Shown here: positions 7,334 to 15,922 of the stretch, in pieces | Position numbering within the stretch: position 1 is the stretch's first letter | Layout: each line of letters opens with the position of its first letter | NCBI GenBank assembly: GCA_964517605.1 | Contig: CAZFCE010000001.1 | Coordinates: 124,001-188,000, forward strand | DNA: 64,000 bases | Direction: 5' to 3' | From: J095 sp964517605 | GTDB taxonomy: Bacteria > Chloroflexota > Anaerolineae > 4572-78 > J111 | Position numbers and translations under genes: made by a program | The notes under the pieces: generated by a model | What the model saw: only the letters and a program-made list of their open reading frames with translations | Databases searched by the model: none | Told to the model about the DNA's origin: nothing

Positions 7334-10300
7334 CTATTTCACCACTTTGTAAATTTTGGTTTGCGGGTTATCGTAAGCCAGTTGCAACGCGCCCTGCTGC
7401 CGGAGCTGTTCAAACTTGGCCTCAACGGACGGGCCGTACACGGCGCGTTCCAGTTGGCCCACGTAAATGTAATCCAGGCCAAGCTGATTAGCCAGTTCCA
7501 GCGCGCGGGTGGGGTCCGGGCTTTGCCAAAATTCATTTACCAGGCCGTCGCGCTGCCCAATTTGCTCCGCCGGGCGCTGCTCGCCCTGGTGCAGCCCGCC
7601 CAAAATCGAAGGCAGGCCGGTGTAGGCGGCCACGCGCATGCCGCCTTCGCGGTAGTAGCCAATTTTGGCCTCGGCGATGATGGGCGTGCCGGCTACGTGC
7701 GTTTGCAGCCAGCTAATGGCCTCGTAATCGTAATTAAGTTTGATGACATTACCGGCGGGCCATTCAAACGAGCCGGCGGTCATATAAGCCAGCCCGTTGA
7801 GCGTGCCAATCGGCGGGCGGTTTTCTGCGCCGGGAAAGCGGTCATCAATGCGGGTGCGGGTGCCAAACACCGGGTATACCAGCCCGCCCAGCAGCAGCGC
7901 CAGCACCGCGCCGTACCATGCCCAGCGAACGGGCCGCCGCCAGCGCCCGGCTACATCCCACAGCGGCGGCAAGGCCACCGCCGCCGCCAGCCCGAACATG
8001 CCCCACACCTGAAAATAAAATTTAAACAGCGTGTTCATGCGGTAATAATCGCCGCCGCCCAAAAAATCGCGCAGAAAAACAAATTCCACGCCCAGCAGCA
8101 CCAGCAGGCCGGTGAACATGAGCAAATTAAGCAGCGCCGCCGCCGCCGAAACCTCGCGCCGAAACAGCAGCAGCAGCGCCAGCGCCAGCAGCGGCAGCAG
8201 GTAGGCCGGCACGCGGTAGCCGGCCAAAAACAGCCCCCCGGAGATAGCCAGCACCGCCGCCGCGCCCCACAAACCCAGCGGAATGGCGCTGGTGGCGTTA
8301 ACCGCCAGCGCCCGGTAAACCTCGGTAAGGTGGGGCAGCACATTCCAGCGGCGCAGCCCCAAACTTAGCGCGCGCAGCAGGCTTAACCGGCTGCCGGGAT
8401 GCAGCAAACTCAGCCACAACCACGATAAAACCACAAAAATAAAAAAGCCCCAGATTTTTAAGTGCAGGTCAAGCGCGGTTTGGCCTGTTACCAGCCCCAC
8501 GCCCGTTTCGGCGGGCGCTTGATAATTGGCAAAAAAGGGCAGGTACAACCCATAAGCGCCGGCCAACGTGGCCGCCGCCAGCAGCACCCCGCTTAACAGG
8601 ATGAATCCGCCCCGGCGCGGGGTGAGGTTGCCCGGCGCGCGCCGGTAGCCGGCCAGCAGAAAACCGGCCAAAATCAGCCCCAAATAGGTGGGCAAATCCC
8701 AGGTGTTGATGACGGCCACCGCGCCCAGCGCAAACGGAAAGGCCAGCCAGCGCAAGAAATCGGGCAGGGTGAATGGTGAATGGTGAATGGTGAATGGTGA
8801 ATGGTGGATGGTGAATGGTGAATGAGATGATTCTGCGGGCGAATGAGCCGGTTCGGGCATAGAAGACGGTGCATCCACGGATAAACAAGCATCTCCGTGC
8901 ATAGAAGACGGTGTATCCACGGATAAACAAGCATCTCCGTGCATAGAAGACGGTGCATCCACGGATAAACAAGCATCTCCGTGCATAGAAGACGGTGCAT
9001 CCACGGATAAACAAGCATCTCCGTGCATAGAAGACGGTGCATCCACGGATAAACAAGCATCTCCGTGCATAGAAGACGGTGCATCCACGGATAAACAAGC
9101 ATCTCCGTGCATAGAAGACGGTGCATCCACGGATAAACAAGCATCTCCGTGCATAGAAGACGGTGTATCCACGGATAAACAAGCATTTCCGTGCATAGAA
9201 GACGGTGTATCCACGGATGAATGAGCAGCTTCGGGCGATGAATCGGGCCAGGCCGGGGTAGTGGGGGCGGGTTCAACCGGTTGGGGGGCGGGGTCATCGC
9301 CGGCCAGCAGCCAGTTAAACACCAAACTGATGATGAGCAGCGTAAACGGCAGGCCAATCATGTGCGGGTGCAAATCGGCAAACAAAAAACTAAAAAAGGG
9401 GAACTCGTTGATGGTTTCGGGGATAACGCGGGTGGGGTCCCAGTAGTTGTAGGTGTTTATGGCCTGCCCGCCGAGGGCATGAACAAAGCCATTGGCGGCC
9501 AAAACCAGCGTTTGTAGCCCCGGAATGCCGCTGCTAAAGTTGCTGTCGCTCAGGCGGCCCAGGTCGCGCAGCAGTTGGGCCGCGCCTTCCAGGTTGCCCA
9601 TTACGGTGATGAACAACACCCCAAACAGCCCGGCGGTGATGTATTTTAACCGCGCCAGTTCCGCCGGAATTTTGGCCCGGCTTAAATGGGCGGCCATACC
9701 GCCGGCCAACCCAAACGCGCCGGCAGCGGTGAGCGCCGCCAGGGTTGGCACGGCCAAATTAAAGGCGATGGTCGGGGTAATGCCGGTCAGCTTGATTAAA
9801 ATGCCCACCAAAAACAGGCCGTAGTAGTAATAATTGATGACGCCGTTGGCAAAAAACGGATCGTAGGGCGGCATGGCGGCGCTTTTGACAATGGCGTTTA
9901 AAAAGCCAATCTCCAGCATTTTTTCACCGCCCAGCCACGGCTGCCACAAATCGGGGTTGAGCACGCGCAAAAACACAAACAACAGGTAAATCAGGCCAAA
10001 AACCAGTTCGTTGGCCACAATCAGCCAGCCGCGCTCGCGCCTAAATTGGGCCAGTTGGTCGCGGTAGACCAGCGCCAGCACCGCGTTGAGCATTACACCC
10101 AGCGACAGCGCCACAAAAATGGTAATCACCGAATTGCCCAGCCAGCGGTTGCCCACCACGCTGCCGCTTAACCACACCAGGTAACTTACCAGCAGCAACC
10201 CCAGGCCGCGGCTCAGGCTGTAGCCCCGGTCGGACAGGCGGTGAAACAGCAAAAAGGTGAGCGGAAAAAAGGCCAGCCCCAGCAGCGCCACCGCCAGCCA

Positions 10301-12430
10301 CCACACTGCCACCGCCACCGGCGTTGAATTGTTGGCCAGGGCGTTCCAGTGAAAATCGTCTATAACCGGCAGTTGGTCAACCGGCGTGTTCAACAGCAGC
10401 GATTTGCCGTTTTGGCGGGCCGGCTCCGGGGTGTAATTGGGCTGGCTGCCGCTCAATTGCATTAGCAGGGTTGGCTTGCCGGTGTAGCCCATAACGGCGT
10501 TTTGCCAGGTGTTGCCCAGCAGCGCGTCCCACTCGGCGGGTAAAAGCTGCCGCACTTTTTTAAAGAGCATTGGTTTGGGGTGGTCGTACACGGTAAAACT
10601 TTCGTCGGCGGATTGGTCATCTACTTTGATGGGGCCAAGCCGGGGCGGAGTTTCATCGCTGTGAATCAGGGCAAAGCCCAGTTCGCCGGAGAAAAGCGCC
10701 TGGTAAAAGCGGGTGCTCATGGGGTAGCGTTCGGGCAATTTGGGGATGGTGCGCCACAGCCGGTTGGTGGCCAGCACAATATAATCGCAATTGGTGAGCG
10801 TGCTGCGCAGGTATTCATACTTTTGCTGGGTGTCGTCATCGTACATAGGGAGCTGCGGCTGGTTGTACTGGTGGGCTTCGGGGTAGGCGTCGGGTTCGGG
10901 CAGGTTGGTGGGCAGCCGGTCATCCCAGTGTTCAAAGGCAATGCACGCGCCGTTGGGCACGTTTTGGTACACCCAGCGCGAAAAGGTAATCCAGGTGTGT
11001 TCGGTGCCGTACACGCCGTTTACAAACGCCAGCGACCAGACGGCGGAGCTAATCAACGTGATGGCGGCCAGCGCAACGGCCAACGTTCGCAGGATGAAGG
11101 CGGGCGGATGAGGGCGAATGGTGAATGGCGAATGGTGAATTGCCAATTGGTTTGGTTCGCTTGGGGGTTGCTGCGGTTCGTTGGTGGCCGCTGACTCCTG
11201 ACTCCTGTTCCCCAACCCCTGCCCGCGCCACAGCGCCACAATCAACCCCGCCCCAAACAGGCTTAAAAAAGGAACCACCGGCACCATGTAGCGCATAAAT
11301 TTGGCCAAAAACAGGCCGGTGGGGCCAAAGTAGAGAATAAGCCAGGCCAGCGACAGCAACTCGCCTACTTCGGCTTTGCCGCGTACAGTTTTAATGATAA
11401 CCCACGCCGCGCCGGCTAATCCCGTTAGCCCCAGCGCCCAGCCCATGCCCCAGTTAAGCTGCTGCTCGATAAAATACCAGTAGGCCACAGTGCCGCGATA
11501 CTGCCGGGTAAAGGGAAAATCGGCCAGACCGCGCACCATGTTGCCCTGCTCTTCCAGCACGGCTAGTTTAAAGTTGCCAAAATCCAGCAGCACAAAAGGC
11601 GAAGTAACGGCAAAAAGCACAAAGGCCAACCCCACCGCCAGCAACGCCAGCGCCATCATCCGGCTGGACTGGTTGGCGGGCCGCTCTTCAGCGGCGGGCG
11701 GGCGGATAATGGCCAGCAGGCCGGCCAATACCGGCGCGGCCACAATCGGCAGGGCGCTGAATTTTGAGGCCACCGCCAGCCCCACGCCCACCCCGGCCAG
11801 CACCGCCGCGCCCATCGAGCGGCGGCGGTACATCTCCATTGAGCCGTAAATGGCCAGCAACGTAAAGGTGGTGGAAATGGGATCAACGGCAAAAAAGTGG
11901 GCCAGTTGAATTTGCAGCACGGTCAACGCCGAAAACGCCGCCGCCAGCAGCCCGCCCCACGGCCCGTACAATCGCCGGCCCATTAAAAACAGCAACAACA
12001 CCGAAAAGACATCGCTCAGCGCCACCAGCGCCCGGCCAATCTGGGCGTAGCCCTGCCCCGAGGTTGCCAGCCCCAAAAAATCAAGCCACGGTTGCGGCAA
12101 CCCCCACGATTGCGCCAATCCGGCGGAATTTTGCAGCAGATGCGCCACCAGCACCAGCACATACAGCGGAAAATGGCCGTAGGTATACGAGCGCCGTTCC
12201 TGGGTATCCACATTCCAAAAGGGATTCAACCGCGAGGCGCGCGGGTTGAGAATATCGGCGGGGTTGGCGGGCCACTGGATGGAGGGCGCGTAAAAGGCCA
12301 CCGTGGAGCGCTCGTCCGGGTGCGCAAAAATACCGCCATCCCAGTTGAGGTTATAAAAACGGAGACCGGCGGCGAGGCTTAAAATTAACAGGAGTAATAT
12401 CGGTACCAGCAGGCGTTGTATTCGAGGCAT
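7334..12430 (-). CDS. Giant GT39-like / DUF2298 (YYY-motif) membrane protein
   Basis: 1,698 residues with many membrane spans. The N-terminal ~640 residues resemble ArnT/PMT-type GT39 glycosyltransferases: a first membrane helix, then FAHPDERSTVAFY (acidic residue in the first outer loop), multiple helices, and a soluble segment (CIAFEHWDDRLP). The second part matches the DUF2298 'YYY' family: NGVINYYYYGLFLVGILIK, NEFPFFSFLFADLHPHMIGL, GGGDYYRMNTLFKFYFQVW. YYY proteins occur in Chloroflexota and archaea. A lipid-linked sugar transferase at the cell surface is a reasonable inference. The start is the MPRIQRLL codon; an earlier in-frame ATG would read through the tRNA gene. The linker between the halves of the YYY domain contains SPFTIHH heptamer repeats and an eight-copy 14-residue repeat. 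Confidence 0.85.
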   Translation of the reverse strand: MPRIQRLLVPILLLLILSLAAGLRFYNLNWDGGIFAHPDERSTVAFYAPSIQWPANPADILNPRASRLNPFWNVDTQERRSYTYGHFPLYVLVLVAHLLQNSAGLAQSWGLPQPWLDFLGLATSGQGYAQIGRALVALSDVFSVLLLFLMGRRLYGPWGGLLAAAFSALTVLQIQLAHFFAVDPISTTFTLLAIYGSMEMYRRRSMGAAVLAGVGVGLAVASKFSALPIVAAPVLAGLLAIIRPPAAEERPANQSSRMMALALLAVGLAFVLFAVTSPFVLLDFGNFKLAVLEEQGNMVRGLADFPFTRQYRGTVAYWYFIEQQLNWGMGWALGLTGLAGAAWVIIKTVRGKAEVGELLSLAWLILYFGPTGLFLAKFMRYMVPVVPFLSLFGAGLIVALWRGQGLGNRSQESAATNEPQQPPSEPNQLAIHHSPFTIRPHPPAFILRTLAVALAAITLISSAVWSLAFVNGVYGTEHTWITFSRWVYQNVPNGACIAFEHWDDRLPTNLPEPDAYPEAHQYNQPQLPMYDDDTQQKYEYLRSTLTNCDYIVLATNRLWRTIPKLPERYPMSTRFYQALFSGELGFALIHSDETPPRLGPIKVDDQSADESFTVYDHPKPMLFKKVRQLLPAEWDALLGNTWQNAVMGYTGKPTLLMQLSGSQPNYTPEPARQNGKSLLLNTPVDQLPVIDDFHWNALANNSTPVAVAVWWLAVALLGLAFFPLTFLLFHRLSDRGYSLSRGLGLLLVSYLVWLSGSVVGNRWLGNSVITIFVALSLGVMLNAVLALVYRDQLAQFRRERGWLIVANELVFGLIYLLFVFLRVLNPDLWQPWLGGEKMLEIGFLNAIVKSAAMPPYDPFFANGVINYYYYGLFLVGILIKLTGITPTIAFNLAVPTLAALTAAGAFGLAGGMAAHLSRAKIPAELARLKYITAGLFGVLFITVMGNLEGAAQLLRDLGRLSDSNFSSGIPGLQTLVLAANGFVHALGGQAINTYNYWDPTRVIPETINEFPFFSFLFADLHPHMIGLPFTLLIISLVFNWLLAGDDPAPQPVEPAPTTPAWPDSSPEAAHSSVDTPSSMHGNACLSVDTPSSMHGDACLSVDAPSSMHGDACLSVDAPSSMHGDACLSVDAPSSMHGDACLSVDAPSSMHGDACLSVDAPSSMHGDACLSVDTPSSMHGDACLSVDAPSSMPEPAHSPAESSHSPFTIHHSPFTIHHSPFTLPDFLRWLAFPFALGAVAVINTWDLPTYLGLILAGFLLAGYRRAPGNLTPRRGGFILLSGVLLAAATLAGAYGLYLPFFANYQAPAETGVGLVTGQTALDLHLKIWGFFIFVVLSWLWLSLLHPGSRLSLLRALSLGLRRWNVLPHLTEVYRALAVNATSAIPLGLWGAAAVLAISGGLFLAGYRVPAYLLPLLALALLLLFRREVSAAAALLNLLMFTGLLVLLGVEFVFLRDFLGGGDYYRMNTLFKFYFQVWGMFGLAAAVALPPLWDVAGRWRRPVRWAWYGAVLALLLGGLVYPVFGTRTRIDDRFPGAENRPPIGTLNGLAYMTAGSFEWPAGNVIKLNYDYEAISWLQTHVAGTPIIAEAKIGYYREGGMRVAAYTGLPSILGGLHQGEQRPAEQIGQRDGLVNEFWQSPDPTRALELANQLGLDYIYVGQLERAVYGPSVEAKFEQLRQQGALQLAYDNPQTKIYKVVK
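8769..8824 (-). repeat. Heptanucleotide tandem repeat, 8 units of GTGAATG
   Basis: Eight perfect or near-perfect copies of the 7-mer GTGAATG (one GTGGATG) in a row, inside the giant membrane-protein gene. On the coding strand it reads as repeating SPFTIHH. Seven bases is not a multiple of three, so three heptamers give one seven-residue period. A second small block of the same heptamer family lies at 11114-11140 in the same gene. This resembles the short tandem repetitive (STRR) heptamers known from cyanobacteria and some Chloroflexota. Confidence 0.85.
8857..9218 (-). repeat. 42-bp tandem array (8 full units plus 26 bases)
   Basis: Units beginning GCATAGAAGACGGTGCATCC repeat at exact 42-base steps from 8857, with near identity; the few changes are GTGTATCC for GTGCATCC in some units and GCATTTCCGT in the last. 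The array is in frame in the giant membrane-protein gene and encodes a 14-residue repeat of the type SMHGDACLSVDAPS, so each unit adds a Cys and a His. All three minus-strand frames stay open through it. No unique spacers, so it is not a CRISPR array. Confidence 0.93.
11114..11140 (-). repeat. Short heptamer repeat block (GCGAATG/GTGAATG)
   Basis: Four heptamers, GCGAATG GTGAATG GCGAATG GTGAATT, inside the giant membrane-protein gene. They encode HHSPFTI-like residues (AIHHSPFTIRP), the same peptide as the larger block 2.3 kb away. This marks a second insertion of the same heptamer family in a periplasm-facing or linker segment. Confidence 0.7.
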
Positions 12431-12508
12431 GTGAAATATTGTAACAATCAAAACAGGGTTGAGCAAGTAAACCACCCGCGCCGGTAGGGTTTGGGCGCGG
12501 CCAAAAAT

Positions 12509-12537
12509 TTGCCCGATAAAACCGAAGGTGCTACAAT
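12509..12537 (+). promoter_or_regulatory. Probable sigma-70 promoter of tRNA-Gln
   Basis: TTGCCC (12509-12514), a 17-base spacer, and TACAAT (12532-12537) lie just upstream of the tRNA, with the expected start about six bases before the mature 5' end. Both hexamers match four or five of six consensus positions. Confidence 0.6.
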
Positions 12538-12549
12538 AACCGGCGTTGT

Positions 12550-12620
12550 TGGGGAGTCGTCTAGTGGTAGGACAGCAGGTTCTGGCCCTGCCAGCCGGGG
12601 TTCGAATCCCTGCTCCCCAG
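12550..12620 (+). tRNA. tRNA-Gln (anticodon CTG)
   Basis: 71 bases fold into a cloverleaf. The acceptor arms TGGGGAG and CTCCCCA pair fully, with discriminator G. The D arm is GTC/GAC. The anticodon stem GCAGG/CCTGC encloses TTCTGGC, giving anticodon CTG (codon CAG, Gln). The T arm encloses TTCGAAT. The 5' U1-A72 pair is typical of bacterial tRNA-Gln. The 3' CCA is not encoded (AGTAGG follows). Confidence 0.96.
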
Positions 12621-12682
12621 TAGGTTTTTACCAGGGCATTGCTTGCAAAAGCGTGCCCTATTTTTTTGCGGAGCAACCTGGT

Positions 12683-13234
12683 ATGCCCGCTTCAGGCCAA
12701 CCCAAACTCAACTCAAAACAGGCGGTGTTGCTGGCTGTTCTTGGCGGGATAGTGCTGCTGGTAATGGTCGCGCTGGCTTATTTGCTGGTTACGCTCAAAC
12801 CATCCAATCAGGCCGGCGCTGCCGCCACCGCCGCGCCCAAACTGAGCCTGCCCACCGCGCCCGCGCCTACTATTACTCCCGGCCCGCCCGCGCCGCTGCA
12901 TATTCAATTTGTGGCGCAAAAACCAATCAAAGGCTATGCCAGTTGCACCTATTTTGGAGTTAAAGGTAAAGTTAACGCGGGTAATGGAACCGCGTTACAA
13001 AACGTCCAAATAATGGTTTGGTCCAAAGAAAAGGGCATGCTGGCGCTAACGGCGGTGGCTGCCGGCGGCGAGTACTCCATTCGGCTGCCGGGCCGGCCCG
13101 AACCGCGCCAATTGTGGGTGCAGGTGGTGCAAAACGATGCGCCGGTTTCTGAGCCGGTGCCGGTAGCCACCCAACTCAATTGCCAGACCGGCTATCAAAT
13201 TTATCAGGTTGATTGGCAGCGCCGCGCTCCGTAG
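12683..13234 (+). CDS. Signal-anchored extracytoplasmic protein with beta-sandwich-like domain
   Basis: 183 residues. A single hydrophobic helix at about residues 13-37 (VLLAVLGGIVLLVMVALAYL) is followed by an Ala/Pro/Thr-rich linker, and then a C-terminal domain of alternating strands starting CTYFGVKGKVNAGNGTAL. Two cysteines (near residues 89 and 170) could form a disulfide. The pattern (VQIMVWSKEKG, GEYSIRLPGRPEPRQLWVQV) resembles a carboxypeptidase-regulatory or Ig-like fold. Function unknown. GGAG nine bases upstream sets the start; an earlier in-frame start would run through the tRNA. The next gene begins 35 bases downstream. Confidence 0.75.
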   Translation: MPASGQPKLNSKQAVLLAVLGGIVLLVMVALAYLLVTLKPSNQAGAAATAAPKLSLPTAPAPTITPGPPAPLHIQFVAQKPIKGYASCTYFGVKGKVNAGNGTALQNVQIMVWSKEKGMLALTAVAAGGEYSIRLPGRPEPRQLWVQVVQNDAPVSEPVPVATQLNCQTGYQIYQVDWQRRAP

Positions 13235-13269
13235 CCGGCGCTAAAATTACCATTACAACAAAGGGTTAC

Positions 13270-14307
13270 ATGCAAACAGAAATTTACACCAACGCCGATG
13301 CGTTTGAAACACTGGCTCCGGAATGGGATGATTTGCTGGAACGGTCGAATGCGCCGTTTTTTATGCGCCACATCTACCAAAAAATCTGGTGGCAACACCT
13401 GGGCAACGGCCAACTCACCTTGATTGCCGTGCGCACTGATGCCGGCCAGTTGGTGGGGTTAGCGCCGTTATTCTGCCAGGTGAATGCGGCGGGCGTGCGC
13501 CAGTTGAGTTTTGTGGGCTGCGTGGATGTTTCGGATTATCTGGATTTGCTGGTGGATAAAAACCACGTGGAGGCGGTGTATGCGGCGCTGCTGGACGCGC
13601 TCGATGGCGAGGCGGCGCAGTGGGATGGCATATACCTGTGCAGCCTGCCGCAACATTCAATCACGCTGACCAAATTTGTGGAGGCCATGCGCCGGCGCGG
13701 CTGGCATGTTGAATTGCGCCAGCAGGATGTGTGCCCGGTGATTACGCTGCCGGCCACGTGGGACGATTACCTGGCCGGGATTGATAAAAAGCAGCGGCAC
13801 GAAATCCGGCGGAAGCAGCGCCGGATTGAAACCGAGGCCCAAACCCGCTGGTTGGTTGTTGAATCGCCGGAGGGACTTGAGGCGGCCATGACGGAATTTA
13901 TCACGCTGCACCAAAAATCAACCCAGGACAAAGAGGATTTTTGGCGCGATGAGTTGATCACCTTTTTTAAGGATTTGGCGTTGCGGCTGGCTGAGGCGGG
14001 CTGGTTTAAACTGTACTTCATTGAGGTAAACGGCCTGCGCGCCGCCGCCATGCTCTGTTTTGATTACAACAACGAGTTTTTGTTGTACAACTCCGGCTAC
14101 GACCCGGAACTGTTTGGCCAACTCAGCCCCGGCAATGTACTCACCTCGTACACCATTCAGCACGCCATTGAACTGGGCCGCGCCCGCTACGACTTTTTGC
14201 GCGGCGATGAAGTGTACAAATTCAGGTTTGGGGCCGTGGCCGAGCCGGTGTTTGATATGAAAATTCACCGGCCCAACCGGAGCGGGCCACTCGATGGGTG
14301 TTGCTAA
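13270..14307 (+). CDS. FemAB/CelD-like GNAT-fold acyltransferase
   Basis: 345 residues of the FemAB/BcsL(CelD) acyltransferase group. The N-terminal half has FETLAPEWDDLLERSNAPFF and the WWQHLG-x-GQL stretch. The C-terminal GNAT-like half has IDKKQRHEIRRKQRRIE, GWFKLYFIEVNGLRAAAMLC, and the terminal SPGNVLTSYTIQHAIELGRA with YDFLRGDEVYKFRFG. Members transfer amino-acyl or acyl groups in cell-envelope or exopolysaccharide pathways; the substrate here is unknown. The start ATG lies five bases after AAGGG. The gene ends before a dispersed palindrome and a bidirectional terminator shared with convergent glnA. Confidence 0.82.
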   Translation: MQTEIYTNADAFETLAPEWDDLLERSNAPFFMRHIYQKIWWQHLGNGQLTLIAVRTDAGQLVGLAPLFCQVNAAGVRQLSFVGCVDVSDYLDLLVDKNHVEAVYAALLDALDGEAAQWDGIYLCSLPQHSITLTKFVEAMRRRGWHVELRQQDVCPVITLPATWDDYLAGIDKKQRHEIRRKQRRIETEAQTRWLVVESPEGLEAAMTEFITLHQKSTQDKEDFWRDELITFFKDLALRLAEAGWFKLYFIEVNGLRAAAMLCFDYNNEFLLYNSGYDPELFGQLSPGNVLTSYTIQHAIELGRARYDFLRGDEVYKFRFGAVAEPVFDMKIHRPNRSGPLDGCC

Positions 14308-14325
14308 ATTAGGACTTTCGCTTGG

Positions 14326-14395
14326 GTCATTCTGAGCGAAGCGAAGAATCCCCAATTTGGGCATTTAAGAGACCCTTCGCTATGCTCAGGGTGAC
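14326..14395. repeat. Dispersed palindrome of the GTCATTCTGAGCGAAGCGAAG type
   Basis: The left arm GTCATTCTGAGCGAAGCGAA and the right arm CTTCGCTATGCTCAGGGTGA are complementary with a few mismatches, leaving a roughly 28-base loop. A further perfect 9-bp pair (TTTCGCTTG/CAAGCGAAA) flanks it. This sequence type is a widespread intergenic palindromic element in many bacterial phyla; no transposase is nearby. Confidence 0.8.
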
Positions 14396-14439
14396 ATAAA
14401 ACAAGTGATTTATCTACTCAAGCGAAAATCTTATAAATA

Positions 14440-14471
14440 AAAAAAGCGGCAGAAATTTCTGCCGCTTTTTT
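14440..14471. terminator. Bidirectional rho-independent terminator
   Basis: A perfect 16-bp palindrome with arms AAAAAAGCGGCAGAAA and TTTCTGCCGCTTTTTT lies between the convergent acyltransferase and glnA genes. The A/T runs on both sides allow termination in both directions. Confidence 0.92.
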
Positions 14472-14488
14472 GTTGAAAGGAACTAACC

Positions 14489-15919
14489 TTAAATATCGAA
14501 GTACAGCGCAAATTCGTGGGGATGCGGCCGCAGGCGAACAGGGTCGATTTCCTCGGCGTATTTGTAGCTGACGTAGGCTTCAATCAGGTCGGGCGTAAAG
14601 ACATCGCCTTGCAGCAGGAAGTCATGGTCTTTTTCCAGGGCATCCAGCACTTCGGCCAGGCTGCCGGGGGTGTTGGTAATGAGCGCCGCTTCGTCGGCGG
14701 GCAGGTCGTACAGGTCTTTGTCAATCGGTTCGCCCGGATCGATCTGGTTCTGGATACCATCCAAACCGGCCATGAGCAACGCGGCAAAGCACAGGTAGGG
14801 GTTGGCGCTGGGGTCGGGCGCGCGGAACTCGATGCGTTTGGCTTTGGGGCTGCTGGAGTACATCGGGATGCGGCAAATGGCCGAGCGGTTGCGCTGCGAG
14901 TAAACCAGATTGATGGGCGCTTCGTAGCCGGGCACCAGCCGTTTGTAGCTGTTGGTGCCGGGGGCGGCAAAGGCCAGCAGCGCCGGCGCGTGTTTGAGCA
15001 AGCCGCCAATGTAGTAGCGGGCGGTATCGCTGAGTTGGGCGTAGCCGGCGTCATCAAACATTACGGTGTTGCCGTCTTTCCACAAGCTCTGGTGCACGTG
15101 CATGCCGGAGCCGTTATCGCCAAAGAGCGGTTTGGGCATAAAGGTGGCGCTCATGCCGTTCTGGCGGGCTACGTTTTTAATAATGTATTTGTAGGCCATT
15201 ACCTGGTCGGCCATTTTGGTAAGGGGCTGGAACTTCATGTCAATTTCGCACTGGCCGGCGGTGCCAACTTCGTGATGGTGTACTTCTACCACAATGCCAA
15301 TGGCTTCCATCGCCAGCACCATTTTGCTGCGCAGGTCTTGCAAGGAGTCGGTGGGCGGTACCGGGAAGTAACCGCGTTTGGCCGGAATTTGACCACCCAG
15401 GTTAGGCCCAAGGCGGCTCAGTTCGGCGCCGCTGTTCCAAAAGCCTTCGGGGCTGTCAATAAAGTAAAAGCCAGAGTTGGTGCCGCCGCCATAGCGCACG
15501 CTATCAAACAGGAAGAATTCCGGTTCCGGGCCAAAGAACGAGGTATCGGCAATGCCGGTTTTCTTCAGGTAAGCTTCGGCTTTTTTGGCGATGTTGCGCG
15601 GGTCGCGGCTGTAGGCCTGGCGGGTGATGGGGTCGTACACATCGCAGACAATGACCATGGTGGCAATTTCAAAAATCGGGTCAATGAACGCGGTTGACAC
15701 GTCCGGGATCAGGATCATGTCGGATTGGTCAATGGTTTGGAAACCGCGAATCGACGAACCATCAAAGCCCAGACCTTCTTCAAAGGTGTCTTCATCAACC
15801 TGTTTGGTTGACACGCTAAAGTGATGCCACACTCCGAACACGTCGGTGAAGCGGAAGTCAACCATTTTGATGTCGTTCTTTTTAATGATTTCCAGAACTT
15901 CTTTTACTGAACTAGCCAT
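14489..15919 (-). CDS. glnA: Glutamine synthetase, type I
   Basis: 476 residues, the usual length for GSI. It makes glutamine from glutamate, ammonia and ATP as a cytoplasmic dodecamer. Motifs in order: DFRFTDVFGVWHHFS, the GFDGSSIRGF loop, FFGPEPEFFLFD (metal-ligand glutamates), HHHEVGTAGQCEIDMKF, GDNGSGMHVHQS (ATP-binding), NRSAICRIP, and KDLYDLP, which holds the tyrosine that is adenylylated in regulated GSI enzymes. Start: the ATG before ASSVKEVL, with AAGGAG 13 bases upstream. The roughly 195-base leader contains a terminator hairpin and a hairpin around the Shine-Dalgarno, and an ANTAR regulator gene lies directly upstream, which suggests control after transcription initiation. Confidence 0.97.
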   Translation of the reverse strand: MASSVKEVLEIIKKNDIKMVDFRFTDVFGVWHHFSVSTKQVDEDTFEEGLGFDGSSIRGFQTIDQSDMILIPDVSTAFIDPIFEIATMVIVCDVYDPITRQAYSRDPRNIAKKAEAYLKKTGIADTSFFGPEPEFFLFDSVRYGGGTNSGFYFIDSPEGFWNSGAELSRLGPNLGGQIPAKRGYFPVPPTDSLQDLRSKMVLAMEAIGIVVEVHHHEVGTAGQCEIDMKFQPLTKMADQVMAYKYIIKNVARQNGMSATFMPKPLFGDNGSGMHVHQSLWKDGNTVMFDDAGYAQLSDTARYYIGGLLKHAPALLAFAAPGTNSYKRLVPGYEAPINLVYSQRNRSAICRIPMYSSSPKAKRIEFRAPDPSANPYLCFAALLMAGLDGIQNQIDPGEPIDKDLYDLPADEAALITNTPGSLAEVLDALEKDHDFLLQGDVFTPDLIEAYVSYKYAEEIDPVRLRPHPHEFALYFDI

Positions 15920-15922
15920 TTG

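Noticed and set aside
7361..8368. 335-codon plus-strand open frame opposite the giant membrane protein
   Set aside because: Antisense to a strongly supported gene; Arg/Gln/Ala-rich with no recognisable domain or start signal.
8857..9218. Regularly spaced repeats resembling a CRISPR array
   Set aside because: Units are contiguous 42-mers without unique spacers, lie in frame in a coding sequence, and no cas gene is near.
12491..12682. Upstream extension of the signal-anchored protein
   Set aside because: It would translate through tRNA-Gln and its promoter.
14516..15697. Long plus-strand open frame opposite glnA (393 codons)
   Set aside because: It is a high-GC mirror of a confidently identified gene with no Shine-Dalgarno and Gly/Val/Ala-rich nonsense composition.
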